A stretch of 64,000 nt of DNA, taken from NCBI GenBank assembly GCA_958296345.1, contig CATQIJ010000012.1, positions 62,001 through 126,000 of the forward strand, written 5' to 3'. This document shows positions 43,437 to 52,868 of this stretch, one piece after another (the stretch's first letter is position 1; the number at the start of each line of letters is the position of its first letter). This DNA is from an uncultured Rhizobiaceae bacterium. GTDB lineage: Bacteria > Pseudomonadota > Alphaproteobacteria > Rhizobiales > Rhizobiaceae. Made by a program: the position numbers and the translations under genes. The notes beneath the pieces were generated by a model, which ran no database searches, was not told where the DNA came from, and saw nothing but the letters and a program-made list of their open reading frames with translations.

Positions 43437-44048
43437 TTATGAAATTGAGCTTCTATAAATTACTATAGATCGTAGCGTTATCATGAAGACAAATGCAATG
43501 GCTAGGCTGGCGGCTTCAGGCATATAGTTTAACCCGCCTGTATAGAGTATGCCGCCAATGATTGAGATGGTTGCATATAGGTCTTGTTTTAGGATGGAGG
43601 GTTGTAGACCACAAAGTACATCGCGGAACATACCACCAGCTACACCCGTAATACAGCCTAATACAACTGCGCTAGCCATGGATAAGTCATTTTCTAGAGC
43701 CGCTTGCGCACCAGTTAGCGTGAAGAGTGCTAGACCCATTGCATCAAAATACAGGAGCAGCCTCATTCTTCGGCCATTTCCCTTTTTGAGTTTTCTTGCC
43801 AGAAAATAAGTTAGCAGGCCTATGGGGATTGCTGTTGCCAAGTAACTCATATCTGTTAGCCAAAATACAGGTGTTGCGCCGATCAATAAGTCACGAAGTG
43901 TGCCGCCGCCTACGGATGCTACAATAGCTAGAACGATAGCGCCAAAAGGATCAAAACCTTGTCGGCTACCCTGAATAGCTGCAGAAGCAGCCATTACTGC
44001 AGTTGCAATAATTGCAAGGATAGGGGTGAGAGAGGAAAAATCTGGCAA
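43437..44048 (-). CDS. UPF0126 / TRIC-type membrane protein (YadS/YicG-like)
   Basis: A 203-residue protein of seven helices in two related halves. Each half has a conserved glycine-rich bend (ASVGGGTLRDLLIGATPVFWL and GCITGVAGGMFRDVLCGLQPS, broken here into shorter pieces), the pattern of the UPF0126 family, which is structurally related to eukaryotic TRIC cation channels. Some members have been linked to glycine transport. The stop lies six bases after the start of the neighbouring aminopeptidase's end, so the two minus-strand genes may share a transcript. Confidence 0.85.
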   Translation of the reverse strand: MPDFSSLTPILAIIATAVMAASAAIQGSRQGFDPFGAIVLAIVASVGGGTLRDLLIGATPVFWLTDMSYLATAIPIGLLTYFLARKLKKGNGRRMRLLLYFDAMGLALFTLTGAQAALENDLSMASAVVLGCITGVAGGMFRDVLCGLQPSILKQDLYATISIIGGILYTGGLNYMPEAASLAIAFVFMITLRSIVIYRSSIS

Positions 44049-44053
44049 CTCGA

Positions 44054-45871
44054 CTACAGCCTCCTAGTTGCTTGTTCTAGCCATGATAATTTATCGCCTT
44101 CTAAATAGGACGAAACTTTATCGAATACTTGTTTATGATAGCAATTGAGCCAATCTAATTCGTTTTGATTTAGGAGTGATTTGTCAATTAAGCGTAAATC
44201 AATTGGTGCCCAAGTGATGTTTTCAAAACTATGCGTTTCGATATTGCCGCCAATGTCTTTAGCATCAGTGACAATCACTAGGTTTTCGATGCGAATGCCA
44301 TATCTTCCTTCGACATAATACCCGGGTTCATTTGAAAGTATCATGCCGGGTTGTAGAGGCTCCATTGAGCGTCGGTGAATACCTTGCGGACCTTCGTGCA
44401 CGTTCATGTATGAACCTACGCCATGCCCAGTGCCGTGCGCATAGTCTTTGCCATGTTGCCAGAGTGCATTGCGGGCAAGTACATCAAGATCAATTCCGCG
44501 CGTCCCTTTTGGAAAGCGTGCTTGGTCTATTGCGATATGCCCCTTTAAGACAAGGGTGAAATCTGTAATGGCTTCAGCTGATGGTTTTCCAATTGCTATT
44601 GTTCGCGTGATGTCGGTTGTTCCATCATCATGTTGAGCGCCTGAATCAACGAGGTAAATTTCGCCTTCTGCTAACATTCGGTTGCTGTCTTCATTCACAC
44701 GGTAATGGGGAATGGCGGCGTGTGCTCCGCTTGCTGAAATTGTATCGAAAGAAATTTCTTTCATTGGGCTTTCCATTTGAATAGCGTTTTCAATGCGGAT
44801 CGCTTCAAGCTTTTTTGCTGCATCAATTTCAGTTATTGAGTTTGGCTTTTGTGCATCTATCCAACACAAGAATTTTGCCATTGCAACGCCGTCTCTAATA
44901 TGAGCGTTACGGGTGCCGTTTTGTTCAACTTCATTCTTTATTGCTCGTGGTAGAATAACAGGATCGCGTCCGTGTATAATCTTTCCATTCGCATCTTCAA
45001 TGATTTTGGCAAGGCTAACCGGGATACGATCTGGGTCACAAAGAACGGTTTTATCCTTTGCAATTTGATGAAGCTCAGTTTCAAACTTCTTAGGGGCATG
45101 GATGTTTGAAATATTGCTTAGATAAGCTTGAACGGTGGTATTTAGTTTTTTTCCATCCATAAATAGCATTGGCTTTCCCGTTGCGGGAATAATGGCAAAG
45201 CCGAGAGCAAGTGGGTTGTGGACTACATCATTGCCACGAATGTTAAATAACCATGCGAGCGATGCAGGGTCTGTTAGAATGGTGAAATCGCAAGTCTTCT
45301 CTGTAATTAGTTTTTGAACCTGAGAGATTTTATCTACTGCGGATTTACCTGCGAATTGAATATCATGGAGTGATACAGTTCCCATTGGTGGAGCAGGTTG
45401 GTCTGGCCAAATTCTATCAATTAAGTTGTCTATTGGCTGTAACTTGCTTTCAGATTTTTTTGCTGCGTTTTCAAATGTTTTGAGCTGGTTGATGGTGAGT
45501 AACCACGGGTCATAGGCAATGATGTATTTAGAACCCATGTTATCTTGCAACCATTTAGAAGGTGGATTTTCAATTAGGCTTTCAGCAGAAAACTCTGGCT
45601 TGTGAATTTGTTCATTTACTTGAACAGTATATCTGCCATCTGCGAAGACAATTGCCTTATCAAGCGTTACAATGCAAAATCCTGCTGAACCCGTGAAACC
45701 GCTTAACCACGCCAAGCGTTCGGCTCTTTGTGGCAAGTATTCATTTTGATGTTCATCAGCATGAGGTACTAGGAAAGCAGTTGTGTTTTCCTTACGCATT
45801 TCTTTGCGTAGTGCAGAAAGTCGCTCAGGAGTTTTTGATTTTTCAGAACTTGAAGTGAAATTTTGAAACAT
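44054..45871 (-). CDS. pepP: Aminopeptidase P family protein (M24B, Xaa-Pro)
   Basis: A 605-residue three-domain M24B peptidase: two creatinase-like N-terminal domains (LVPHADEHQNEYLP, SGFTGSAGFCIV) and a pita-bread catalytic domain. Metal ligands appear in YLVDSGAQHDDGTTDITRT (two Asp), GTGHGVGSYMNVHEG (His), LSNEPGYYVEGRYG (Glu) and IRIENL (Glu). It removes an N-terminal residue when the next is proline. The long, about 600-residue form resembles eukaryotic XPNPEP1 and is common in Alphaproteobacteria. It is cytoplasmic, with no signal peptide. It is followed by the UPF0126 gene. Confidence 0.92.
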   Translation of the reverse strand: MFQNFTSSSEKSKTPERLSALRKEMRKENTTAFLVPHADEHQNEYLPQRAERLAWLSGFTGSAGFCIVTLDKAIVFADGRYTVQVNEQIHKPEFSAESLIENPPSKWLQDNMGSKYIIAYDPWLLTINQLKTFENAAKKSESKLQPIDNLIDRIWPDQPAPPMGTVSLHDIQFAGKSAVDKISQVQKLITEKTCDFTILTDPASLAWLFNIRGNDVVHNPLALGFAIIPATGKPMLFMDGKKLNTTVQAYLSNISNIHAPKKFETELHQIAKDKTVLCDPDRIPVSLAKIIEDANGKIIHGRDPVILPRAIKNEVEQNGTRNAHIRDGVAMAKFLCWIDAQKPNSITEIDAAKKLEAIRIENAIQMESPMKEISFDTISASGAHAAIPHYRVNEDSNRMLAEGEIYLVDSGAQHDDGTTDITRTIAIGKPSAEAITDFTLVLKGHIAIDQARFPKGTRGIDLDVLARNALWQHGKDYAHGTGHGVGSYMNVHEGPQGIHRRSMEPLQPGMILSNEPGYYVEGRYGIRIENLVIVTDAKDIGGNIETHSFENITWAPIDLRLIDKSLLNQNELDWLNCYHKQVFDKVSSYLEGDKLSWLEQATRRL

Positions 45872-46035
45872 GAATTCCTACATATGTTTGTGACATTTAA
45901 TTAACAAATAATTTTTAAAGGGCTGCATTTTTTGCATGGCTCATTTGCGTTTGCCCCTCTACCTAAACCTTTCTGCATACCTCATATTCTAATCATCGGA
46001 AGCAATAATTGCTGAAGAAAAAAAGGAACAAAACT

Positions 46036-46191
46036 ATGTCAATGTTTTCTAAACTAATTAGAGCACGCGAAAAACAGGCTGAACTTAGTGTTCACGCATA
46101 TCTTGCACAGTTTGATGATTCTACATTGTCTCGTATGGGTGTAAACCGCAAGAGCTTGAAAACTGGTGGTTCTATCAATCACTTCATCTAA
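46036..46191 (+). CDS. DUF1127 family small protein
   Basis: A 51-residue basic protein. The N-terminal part is amphipathic and the C-terminal part (DDSTLSRMGVNRKSLKTGG) resembles the DUF1127 (YjiS-like) motif of Alphaproteobacteria, whose members affect RNA turnover and phosphate or carbon physiology in some rhizobia. Start ATG 46036 has AAGGAAC eight bases upstream; a TTG at 46009 would add nine lysine-rich residues. A terminator follows at once, so it is a monocistronic small gene. Confidence 0.75.
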   Translation: MSMFSKLIRAREKQAELSVHAYLAQFDDSTLSRMGVNRKSLKTGGSINHFI

Positions 46192-46213
46192 GGTTTGTCT
46201 TGGATGCGTTTTG

Positions 46214-46247
46214 AAAAAAAACGGGCGGCCGATGGGTCGCCTTTTTT
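46214..46247 (+). terminator. Rho-independent terminator after the DUF1127 gene
   Basis: GGCGGCC / GGGTCGCC hairpin with a three-base loop, flanked by an A run on the left and a T run on the right, 22 bases after the stop codon. Confidence 0.75.
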
Positions 46248-46422
46248 GTTTGTGTATCTGAGTGTTGGCAATGGCCAATGTTAGCTTTTGGCCAGAAGCT
46301 AAAAAATTTCGAGAATGCTTAAATGGCTGTTTGTCACTTCAAATTAGCTCGCTAACCTATACTCTGAACTGTTCAATGAATAATCGATCTTTCCCGCTTG
46401 GGCTAAGCCTCATATGCAGGGT

Positions 46423-46463
46423 TTAGGATATTCCCAGTCTATCATTGCTATGTAATATCCTAA
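46423..46463. promoter_or_regulatory. Perfect 10-bp inverted repeat upstream of rlmF
   Basis: TTAGGATATT (46423-46432) and AATATCCTAA (46454-46463) are exact reverse complements separated by 21 bases, in an otherwise featureless 300-base gap (46248-46546), about 85 bases before the rlmF start. This could be a regulator site or a hairpin in the leader RNA. Confidence 0.45.
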
Positions 46464-46546
46464 TAGTTTTACTATTTGTGCATGAGGAGTTAAGAACAAC
46501 GAACTGATGGCTTTTGTCTACCACCAACTTTAATGAAGGCTTCCTC

Positions 46547-47467
46547 ATGGCCACCAAAACTAAGCTGCACCGCCGAAATCAACATAGAGAAGGTTACGAT
46601 TTTGTGCGTTTAGTGACGCATTCATCTGAACTTGAGGCGTTTATGATCAGCAATCCTGCAGGTCAGGCGACTATTGATTTTCAAGACGTGAATGCGGTTC
46701 GGATGCTTAATCGCGCGCTGCTAAAGACTCATTACAATGTAAACTTTTGGGATATTCCTGACAATTATCTATGCCCTCCGATTCCCGGTCGTGTGGACTA
46801 TATCCACTATTTGGCGGATTTGCTTGCCTGCAGCAACAATCAAGAAATTCCTCGTGGGCGTAATGTTAAAGCGTTAGATATAGGAACCGGTGCTAGCTTG
46901 GTTTATCCCCTTGTTGGCCAGAGTGAATACGGCTGGCACTTCACAGGCGTCGATATAGACCCAAATGCTATCAAATCGGCACAGCAAATTTGCCAATCCA
47001 ACAAGCTGAAAATCACACTCAAACGACAAAGTATAAGTGAAAATATCTTTAGAGGAGTGATCGAACCCGGCGATGTTTTTCATATCACCCTGTGCAATCC
47101 ACCTTTCCATGCTTCCATTGAACATGCCAATAAAGGCACCCAACGTAAGTGGCGTAACCTTGGTAAAGGGTATTCAAAAAAACTTAATTTTGGCGGTCAA
47201 AGCGTTGAACTTTGTTGTCCGGGTGGCGAGGTGAAATTTATCGCCAGCATGATTGAGCAGAGTATTGAATTCGCGGGCCAGTGTCTGTGGTTTAGCTCGT
47301 TGGTGTCGAAAAAAGATAATCTCCAGCCACTCTACAAAACTTTGAAAAAAGCTAAGGTTGCTGAATTTAAAGTATTTGAAATGGCACAAGGGCAAAAAAC
47401 AAGCCGTTTTATTGCTTGGACTTACATTAATAAAAATCAGCGGCTGGGGTATATGCCTGTAAGGTAA
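46547..47467 (+). CDS. rlmF: 23S rRNA (adenine-1618-N6)-methyltransferase RlmF
   Basis: A 306-residue methyltransferase. LHRRNQHREGYDF and NFWDIPDNYLCPPIPGRVDY match RlmF closely, ALDIGTGASLVYPLVG is the SAM-binding loop, and CNPPFHAS is the NPPF catalytic motif of N6-adenine methyltransferases. It methylates A1618 of 23S rRNA before full 50S assembly. I chose ATG 46547, with GAAGG upstream, over a TTG at 46514. RlmF is best known from Gammaproteobacteria and Bacteroidetes, so its presence here may reflect transfer; that is inference. Confidence 0.9.
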   Translation: MATKTKLHRRNQHREGYDFVRLVTHSSELEAFMISNPAGQATIDFQDVNAVRMLNRALLKTHYNVNFWDIPDNYLCPPIPGRVDYIHYLADLLACSNNQEIPRGRNVKALDIGTGASLVYPLVGQSEYGWHFTGVDIDPNAIKSAQQICQSNKLKITLKRQSISENIFRGVIEPGDVFHITLCNPPFHASIEHANKGTQRKWRNLGKGYSKKLNFGGQSVELCCPGGEVKFIASMIEQSIEFAGQCLWFSSLVSKKDNLQPLYKTLKKAKVAEFKVFEMAQGQKTSRFIAWTYINKNQRLGYMPVR

Positions 47468-47509
47468 GTGCTTCGTATCGCGACTGTTAAAATTTCTTTA
47501 TGACTAAAA

Positions 47510-48388
47510 TTATGGCTTCTTAAACACTAGTACCAACCACCCATCTCTGATGTGTGAATATTCTAAATGCAGTCCTTGCAGTCTGAAGTTTGCAACGATT
47601 GGAATGCGTTGGTGGGGTAATAATCCAGATAAGATTACTGTTCCGCCTTTTGCTGTATGGCTTACAATATCAAGCGCCATGGATTGCAGGGGTTTTGCTA
47701 AAATATTGGCGATGATTAAATCATAAGGCGCTTGTTGGTGCATTCTTGCTTGTGTGAAGCCTACGGATGTCAGGCATTCTACTTGGGCTTGAACGCCATT
47801 TTGCTTGGCGTTGTATTTTGCAACCTGTGTCGCTACTGGGTCAATGTCTGTAGCTAATACAAAGCAAGGCATTGCTTTTGCTGCTGCGATTGCCAATACG
47901 CCAGAACCTGTTCCCAAATCTAATACATTATGAAATTGTTTGCGTTTGCAGATGCGTGATAGCATATCCAGACAACCTGCTGTTGTGCCGTGGTGGCCTG
48001 TGCCAAAGGCTAGGCCAGCATTTATTAAAACTGGTATTTCATGCGGGCGAGGGGCGTCAGCCTCATGGCTGCCATGAATGATAAACCTATCTGCACGTAC
48101 TGCTGTTAAATCACGGAGTGTTTCTGCAACCCAATCGATGTCTGGAATATCTTCGCGGCTAAATGTGACATCAATCCCATGTACTTTGCAGAGCGCTACC
48201 ATTTTTTCATTGGTTTCTTCGGCTAGCTCTGTATTCATATAGACAGCAATTTCCCAATTTACTGGATTTTCTAAATCTTCAAAACTGGATACTGGAAACC
48301 CATCTTCTTCAAATGTATCTTCAAAAAGAGCTTGAAGTTTTAAGGCTAGGCTTTTTTCAATTTCGGCACGAAGGCAGGTCTGTTGCAT
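47510..48388 (-). CDS. prmA: Ribosomal protein L11 methyltransferase
   Basis: A 292-residue SAM enzyme: the substrate-binding N-terminal domain is followed by NAGLAFGTGHHGTTAGCL and VLDLGTGSGVLAIAAAKAM (SAM loop), ATDIDPVA and LIIANILAKPLQSMA, the family's catalytic signature. It trimethylates L11 in the cytoplasm. The gene is convergent with rlmF, 42 bases away. Upstream (to the right) lies the terminator of amtB, so prmA has its own promoter in the 100-base gap. Confidence 0.94.
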   Translation of the reverse strand: MQQTCLRAEIEKSLALKLQALFEDTFEEDGFPVSSFEDLENPVNWEIAVYMNTELAEETNEKMVALCKVHGIDVTFSREDIPDIDWVAETLRDLTAVRADRFIIHGSHEADAPRPHEIPVLINAGLAFGTGHHGTTAGCLDMLSRICKRKQFHNVLDLGTGSGVLAIAAAKAMPCFVLATDIDPVATQVAKYNAKQNGVQAQVECLTSVGFTQARMHQQAPYDLIIANILAKPLQSMALDIVSHTAKGGTVILSGLLPHQRIPIVANFRLQGLHLEYSHIRDGWLVLVFKKP

Positions 48389-48405
48389 AAAAGTTCCTTG
48401 AATGA

Positions 48406-48438
48406 AAAAGCCGGAAAGTGATTTTCTTTCCGGCTTTA
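48406..48438 (-). terminator. Hairpin terminator after amtB
   Basis: AAAGCCGGAAAG / CTTTCCGGCTTT perfect stem with a seven-base loop, located 50 bases beyond the amtB stop in the minus direction. The T run on the minus strand is provided by the A run at 48403-48408. Confidence 0.75.
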
Positions 48439-48488
48439 GTAGCGCATTTGAGTGTAGGTTTAAAGCGTATGTTTAGCGATTGCCTTAT

Positions 48489-49698
48489 TTACAAACGGTA
48501 AGCAGTTTCACCGTGGTGGCTGAAATCCAACTCTTCAATTTCTTCATCATCGCTTACACGCAATCCAATGAGTGCTTTTGTAATCAATACGATAATTACA
48601 GTTGCTATTGCTGAGAATACGCCTACTGAAACAATGCCAATTAATTGTACCATGAACTGGCTTGATGGTGTCATGCCCACTGCAAGGCCAGTACCGCCAT
48701 CTCTAAAGCCTGCTAGAAATGCTACAAGTAGCGTACCAGTTGCGCCGCCGACGCCGTGGACAGCAAGCACATCAAGTGAATCGTCAATTTTCATCTTGTG
48801 CCTTACTAGGTCAACTGCGAAATAACAGATAATACCGCCCGCTAGGCCAAGGACTACACCTCCAAGAGGGCCGACAGAACCTGATGCAGGGGTAATGGTT
48901 GCAAGGCCTGCGATTGTGCCTGTTACAAGGCCAACAAGGCTTGGTTTTCCGTATTTGATTTTTTCAATCACTAGCCAAACAATTGATGCGGTTGCCGCTG
49001 AAAGGTGTGTAACTAGCATTGCCATTCCAGCGTTTTGATCTGCAGCAACTGCTGAACCTGCGTTAAAGCCGAACCAACCAACCCAAAGTAATGATGCACC
49101 AACCATTACCATCCAGGGCGCGTGGGGTGGTAATGTTTTTTCTGGAAAGCCTTTGCGCGAACCAAGCATAATAGCGATAACAAGGGCTGATACACCTGCT
49201 GTTACATGGACGACGATACCGCCTGCAAAATCAATCACGCCCATTTCAGCTAACCATCCACCGCCCCATACCCAATGGGTAACGGGTGCATATACTACAA
49301 TAAGCCATAATCCGCTGATGAGCATTACTGACCCAAATTTTATGCGCTCAACAAAAGCACCGACCATTAGGGCTGGGGTGATGACGGCGAAGGTCATTTG
49401 GAACATGGCAAAGACTGATTCAGGTAAGGTGCCGGAAAGTGTTTCGCGATCGATGCCAAGGAGAAATACTCTATCCAAACCACCGATGAAGGAGTTTCCT
49501 TCTGTAAATGCGATTGAATAGCCGATGCCGAACCATAGCACAGAAGCAAGACAAGCAATCGCTATACAGTGCATCAAGACGGATAATGCGTTTTTGCTTG
49601 CACGAGGCCTGCATAAAATAATCCAAGCCAGGGAGTGTCATTAACAATACTACTAGTGCTGTTGCTGTTAATATCCAGCTAGTATCTGCAGCATTCAT
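48489..49698 (-). CDS. amtB: Ammonium transporter AmtB, frameshifted as sequenced
   Basis: A membrane protein of about 400 residues and eleven helices. The N-terminal frame (ATG 49698) gives NAADTSWILTATALVVLLMTLPGL. Two missing bases restore LFYAGLVQAKNALSVLMHC, which joins the second frame (GYSIAFTEGNSFIGG ... THWVWGGGWLAEMGVIDFAGG, HVTAGVSALV, GWFGFNAGSA, HGVGGATGTLLVAFLAG) with the conserved pore histidines. It passes ammonium/ammonia across the inner membrane. Breaks are near 49635 and 49593. In many Proteobacteria glnK precedes amtB; none is seen in the 280 bases upstream. Confidence 0.9.
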
Positions 49699-49979
49699 TT
49701 TCGTAACTCCTCCAAGAGTTTCAAATTTGTATTTCTCGCGAAAGTTTGCTTCGCGGAAAGTTTTAAATGTGGCGATACTGCTATCTTATAAGTTTTGTTA
49801 CGTAACCTACTCAGCTCATTCCTAAGCCTACAAATTCTGCGTTTTTGACCTATTAAAGAGTTTTGATTAAATAATAGGCTTCTAAAAAGAATTTGCTGAT
49901 TAAATTTTAGGCAATTAATACCCGTTACCGGTTCGGATAGTTTACTTAATTTTTACCCTGTTCTGCGTATTATCCTTTT

Positions 49980-50492
49980 ATGGCGTCACGTTTAACTTCA
50001 AAAATTTCTCGATTCTCAACGGGTATGACTGCCTTTGTTGTGTCGGGTCTGCTTGTCTTTTCGATATTGCAGGGCAATGGCGGGGTAGGGGGTAGTCAAA
50101 AAAAATGGGAAGAAGCTGCAAAGCGCGCGATTCCGATTGAGCGAAGTGGTGGTTATCTCGACCAGCTAATAGAAAACAAAGTGCCTCAATATATTGATCA
50201 AACTACTACGGGTGCGATTTCTCAACAAGTAAATCCAAGCACTGGGGCGCAAGCTGACGCTGATGCTAATAGAGAAGTCTCTTCTGTTTTAGATTTAATT
50301 CGTGAAAATGCTGATGTTGCTCCTGGGGTTTCTTCCGGAACGGCCCGTGTTAGTGTTGTTGTAAAAAAGGGCGATACGCTTTTTAATATTAGTCAGCGCC
50401 ATGGATTAAGTGTGGCGGATATTGCACGCCTTAATGGCTTAGATGAGCCGTATACCATTAAAATTGGCCAAACTTTATATGTTGCTCGATAG
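49980..50492 (+). CDS. LysM-domain membrane-anchored protein
   Basis: A 170-residue protein: a basic N-terminus, one membrane helix (MTAFVVSGLLVFSILQG, about 17-33), a 90-residue low-complexity spacer, and a C-terminal LysM domain (VVVKKGDTLFNISQRHGLSV ... KIGQTLYVAR) for peptidoglycan binding. There is no catalytic domain, so it is probably an envelope anchor. It starts with ATG 49980 and has no close neighbour in an operon. I cannot name a more specific role. Confidence 0.75.
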   Translation: MASRLTSKISRFSTGMTAFVVSGLLVFSILQGNGGVGGSQKKWEEAAKRAIPIERSGGYLDQLIENKVPQYIDQTTTGAISQQVNPSTGAQADADANREVSSVLDLIRENADVAPGVSSGTARVSVVVKKGDTLFNISQRHGLSVADIARLNGLDEPYTIKIGQTLYVAR

Positions 50493-50531
50493 TGCTTGTT
50501 AGAAAGTTGACTTTCTAGCTTCAAAATATTT

Positions 50532-50583
50532 ACAAAATTTACAAATTTACATTACGGGTCAGACTTCTCGTCACAAATTTACA
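50532..50583. promoter_or_regulatory. Direct repeats ACAAATTTACA upstream of aceA
   Basis: Near-identical 11-12 base units occur at 50532-50543 (ACAAAATTTACA), 50541-50551 and 50573-50583 (both ACAAATTTACA), about 190-240 bases before the isocitrate lyase start. Repeated units of this size are typical of activator or repressor sites; the protein is unknown. Confidence 0.45.
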
Positions 50584-50701
50584 CGATACTTGCGCTTTTA
50601 GCCCAGATATCATGTGCATATATCCTCAATCTCATTGTAAGTAGCACCAAGAAGCGCAGGCAGGTATTAAAACTCCAGCGCACTCTTTCAAATTTAGTAC
50701 C

Positions 50702-50723
50702 TGTAATACGCATTTGTATTACA
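50702..50723. promoter_or_regulatory. Inverted repeat TGTAATAC-N6-GTATTACA upstream of aceA
   Basis: A perfect 8-bp palindrome with a six-base spacer, 46 bases before the aceA ATG, well placed for an operator of the isocitrate lyase gene. AAGGAGAG at 50758 is the ribosome site. Confidence 0.5.
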
Positions 50724-50769
50724 ATATTTACAGTCTGATTATAACAGACGCTCACTCAAGGAGAGTAAA

Positions 50770-52368
50770 ATGTCTTATTCTGATGAAATCAATGCAGTTA
50801 CTGGCATGATCGCTGACCAAGGTAGTGCTTGGGATGCAATTAGTGCTGAGAGCGTTGCTCGCATGCGCCTTCAAAACAAATTCAAGACTGGTCTTGATGT
50901 TGCTCAATATACAGCAGACATTATGCGCCGTGATATGGCAGCTTACGATGCTGACCCATCACAGTACACGCAGTCTCTTGGTTGCTGGCACGGTTTTATC
51001 GGTCAACAAAAACTGATCTCAATCAAAAAGCATTTCACAACTACTAAAGGCCGTTACTTGTACCTTTCTGGTTGGATGGTTGCTGCACTTCGTTCTGAGT
51101 TTGGTCCTCTTCCTGACCAATCAATGCACGAAAAAACATCTGTTCCTGCACTTATCGAAGAGCTTTACACATTCCTTCGTCAAGCTGATGCGCGTGAACT
51201 TGGCGGTTTGTTCCGTGATCTAGACGCTGCAAAAGAAGCTGGTGATGCGAAAAAAGCAGCAGAAGTTGAAAGCGCAATCGACAATTATGAAACACACGTT
51301 GTTCCTGTAATCGCTGACATCGACGCTGGTTTTGGTAATGCAGAAGCAACTTACCTTCTTGCAAAGAAAATGATCGAAGCGGGTGCATGTGCACTTCAAA
51401 TTGAAAACCAAGTATCTGACGAAAAACAGTGTGGCCACCAAGATGGTAAAGTAACTGTTCCTCACGAAGACTTCCTAGCTAAAATCCGCGCTTGTCGTTA
51501 TGCATTCATGGAACTTGGCATTGAAAACGGTGTGATTGTAACACGTACAGACTCTCTGGGTGCTGGCCTTACAAAACAAATCGCTTATTCAACAACACCT
51601 GGCGATCTTGGCGATCAGTACAATGCGTTCCTTGATTGTGAAGAAGTAACGGCTGACAACATGGCGAACGGTGATGTTATCGTAAACCAAGGCGGCAAGA
51701 TGATGCGTCCTAAGCGTCTTCCTTCAAATCTTTACCAGTTTAAAGCTGGCACTGGCGAAGCACGTTGTGTTCTTGATTGTGTTACATCACTTGATAACGG
51801 TGCTGATCTTCTTTGGATCGAAACTGAAAAGCCTCATATCGCACAAATCGGCGGCATGGTTGATGACATCCGTAAGGTTCACCCAAATGCGAAGCTTGTT
51901 TATAACAACTCTCCTTCGTTCAACTGGACATTGAACTTCCGCCAGCAAGTATTTGATGCTTGGGAAGCTGAAGGTAAGGATGTTTCATCATATGACCGTG
52001 CAAAACTTATGAGTGTTGATTATGATGAGAGCGAACTATCAGCAGAAGCTGATGAGCGTATCCGTACATTCCAAAAAGACTCATCACGTGAAGCAGGTAT
52101 CTTCCACCACCTTATCACATTGCCGACTTACCACACTGCTGCATTGTCTACGGACAACCTTGCAAAAGAATATTTCGGCGATCAAGGCATGCTGGGTTAT
52201 GTGGCTGGCGTTCAACGTAAAGAGATCCGTCAAGGTATCGCATGCGTGAAGCACCAAAACATGGCTGGCTCAGACATGGGTGATGATCATAAAGAATACT
52301 TCGCTGGCGATGCTGCTCTGCTTGCATCAGGTGAAGACAACACAATGAACCAATTCGCAGCTGAGTAA
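50770..52368 (+). CDS. aceA: Isocitrate lyase
   Basis: A 532-residue glyoxylate-cycle enzyme that splits isocitrate to glyoxylate and succinate, allowing growth on C2 compounds and fatty acids. The catalytic loop reads KQCGHQDGKVTVPHEDF (Cys near residue 220), the variant of the KKCGH motif found in the longer, Pseudomonas/Burkholderia-type isocitrate lyases of about 530 residues. DIDAGFGNAEATYLLAKK and VYNNSPSFNWTLNF are further conserved blocks. Codon use is more selective than in neighbours, fitting a highly expressed gene. AAGGAGAG precedes the ATG. A strong terminator follows. Confidence 0.95.
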   Translation: MSYSDEINAVTGMIADQGSAWDAISAESVARMRLQNKFKTGLDVAQYTADIMRRDMAAYDADPSQYTQSLGCWHGFIGQQKLISIKKHFTTTKGRYLYLSGWMVAALRSEFGPLPDQSMHEKTSVPALIEELYTFLRQADARELGGLFRDLDAAKEAGDAKKAAEVESAIDNYETHVVPVIADIDAGFGNAEATYLLAKKMIEAGACALQIENQVSDEKQCGHQDGKVTVPHEDFLAKIRACRYAFMELGIENGVIVTRTDSLGAGLTKQIAYSTTPGDLGDQYNAFLDCEEVTADNMANGDVIVNQGGKMMRPKRLPSNLYQFKAGTGEARCVLDCVTSLDNGADLLWIETEKPHIAQIGGMVDDIRKVHPNAKLVYNNSPSFNWTLNFRQQVFDAWEAEGKDVSSYDRAKLMSVDYDESELSAEADERIRTFQKDSSREAGIFHHLITLPTYHTAALSTDNLAKEYFGDQGMLGYVAGVQRKEIRQGIACVKHQNMAGSDMGDDHKEYFAGDAALLASGEDNTMNQFAAE

Positions 52369-52400
52369 TTTCTTCTCCCTATTATTCTAGTTGTTACCTT

Positions 52401-52432
52401 AAGGGCTACCCTCTCGGGCGGCCCTTTTTTTG
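52401..52432 (+). terminator. Rho-independent terminator after aceA
   Basis: AAGGGCTACCC / GGGCGGCCCTT hairpin with a TCTC loop and a T run, 32 bases after the aceA stop. Confidence 0.88.
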
Positions 52433-52474
52433 TGTCTACCTTTTTACAGGGGGAGGCAGACATGCTTACGCATT

Positions 52475-52853
52475 CACTCGCCCATTACTGAGCGGTGTTA
52501 CTTATTTTATTGGCGAACAACGCAAAAGGCGTTGCTTCGCTAAAGCACAACAGTGAGGGCTGATAACCTAAAAAGACCCTATGTGCTGGGCGTTCAGCCC
52601 TCACGCGGAGATTTGATGTCTGTATCGGACTACTCAGGCATACCGTTCCGACAAAGCCTCTTAGGTAATTTCGTACCCGTAAGCGATCCAAGTCCCGCCA
52701 CCCTTTGATATAAAAACATCAATCCAAGTGATAGATATGGCTACCGCCGCTCCGCTGTCAGCAAAACATAAAACGATGGTCGTACATTCCATGGTTGTGC
52801 ATTTTGCTGATATGAGAAGTATGCTTGAGGTTTATGAGGCGGGGATAAGTTAA
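52475..52853. repeat. Composite structured element, copy 2 (shared ends with 8300-8752)
   Basis: The first 30 bases match 8300-8329 with two differences; the right edge shares GGCGGGGATAAGTT. Next come a module D hairpin (52510-52541) and a hairpin with stem GTGAGGGCTGA / TCAGCCCTCAC (52550-52601), whose loop keeps AACCT and GGGCGTTCA. The stem differs in sequence from copy 1 but still pairs. The rest of the interval to 52853 holds no gene that I can see. Confidence 0.6.
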
Positions 52854-52868
52854 ATCTAGTTCTTTCTT

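Noticed and set aside
52475-52853. tmRNA, 6S RNA or SRP RNA as identity of the two-copy structured element
   Set aside because: No tag-peptide reading frame, no alanine-tRNA-like end, no SRP GGAAG-tetraloop core was found, and two diverged copies in one window argue for a repeat family.
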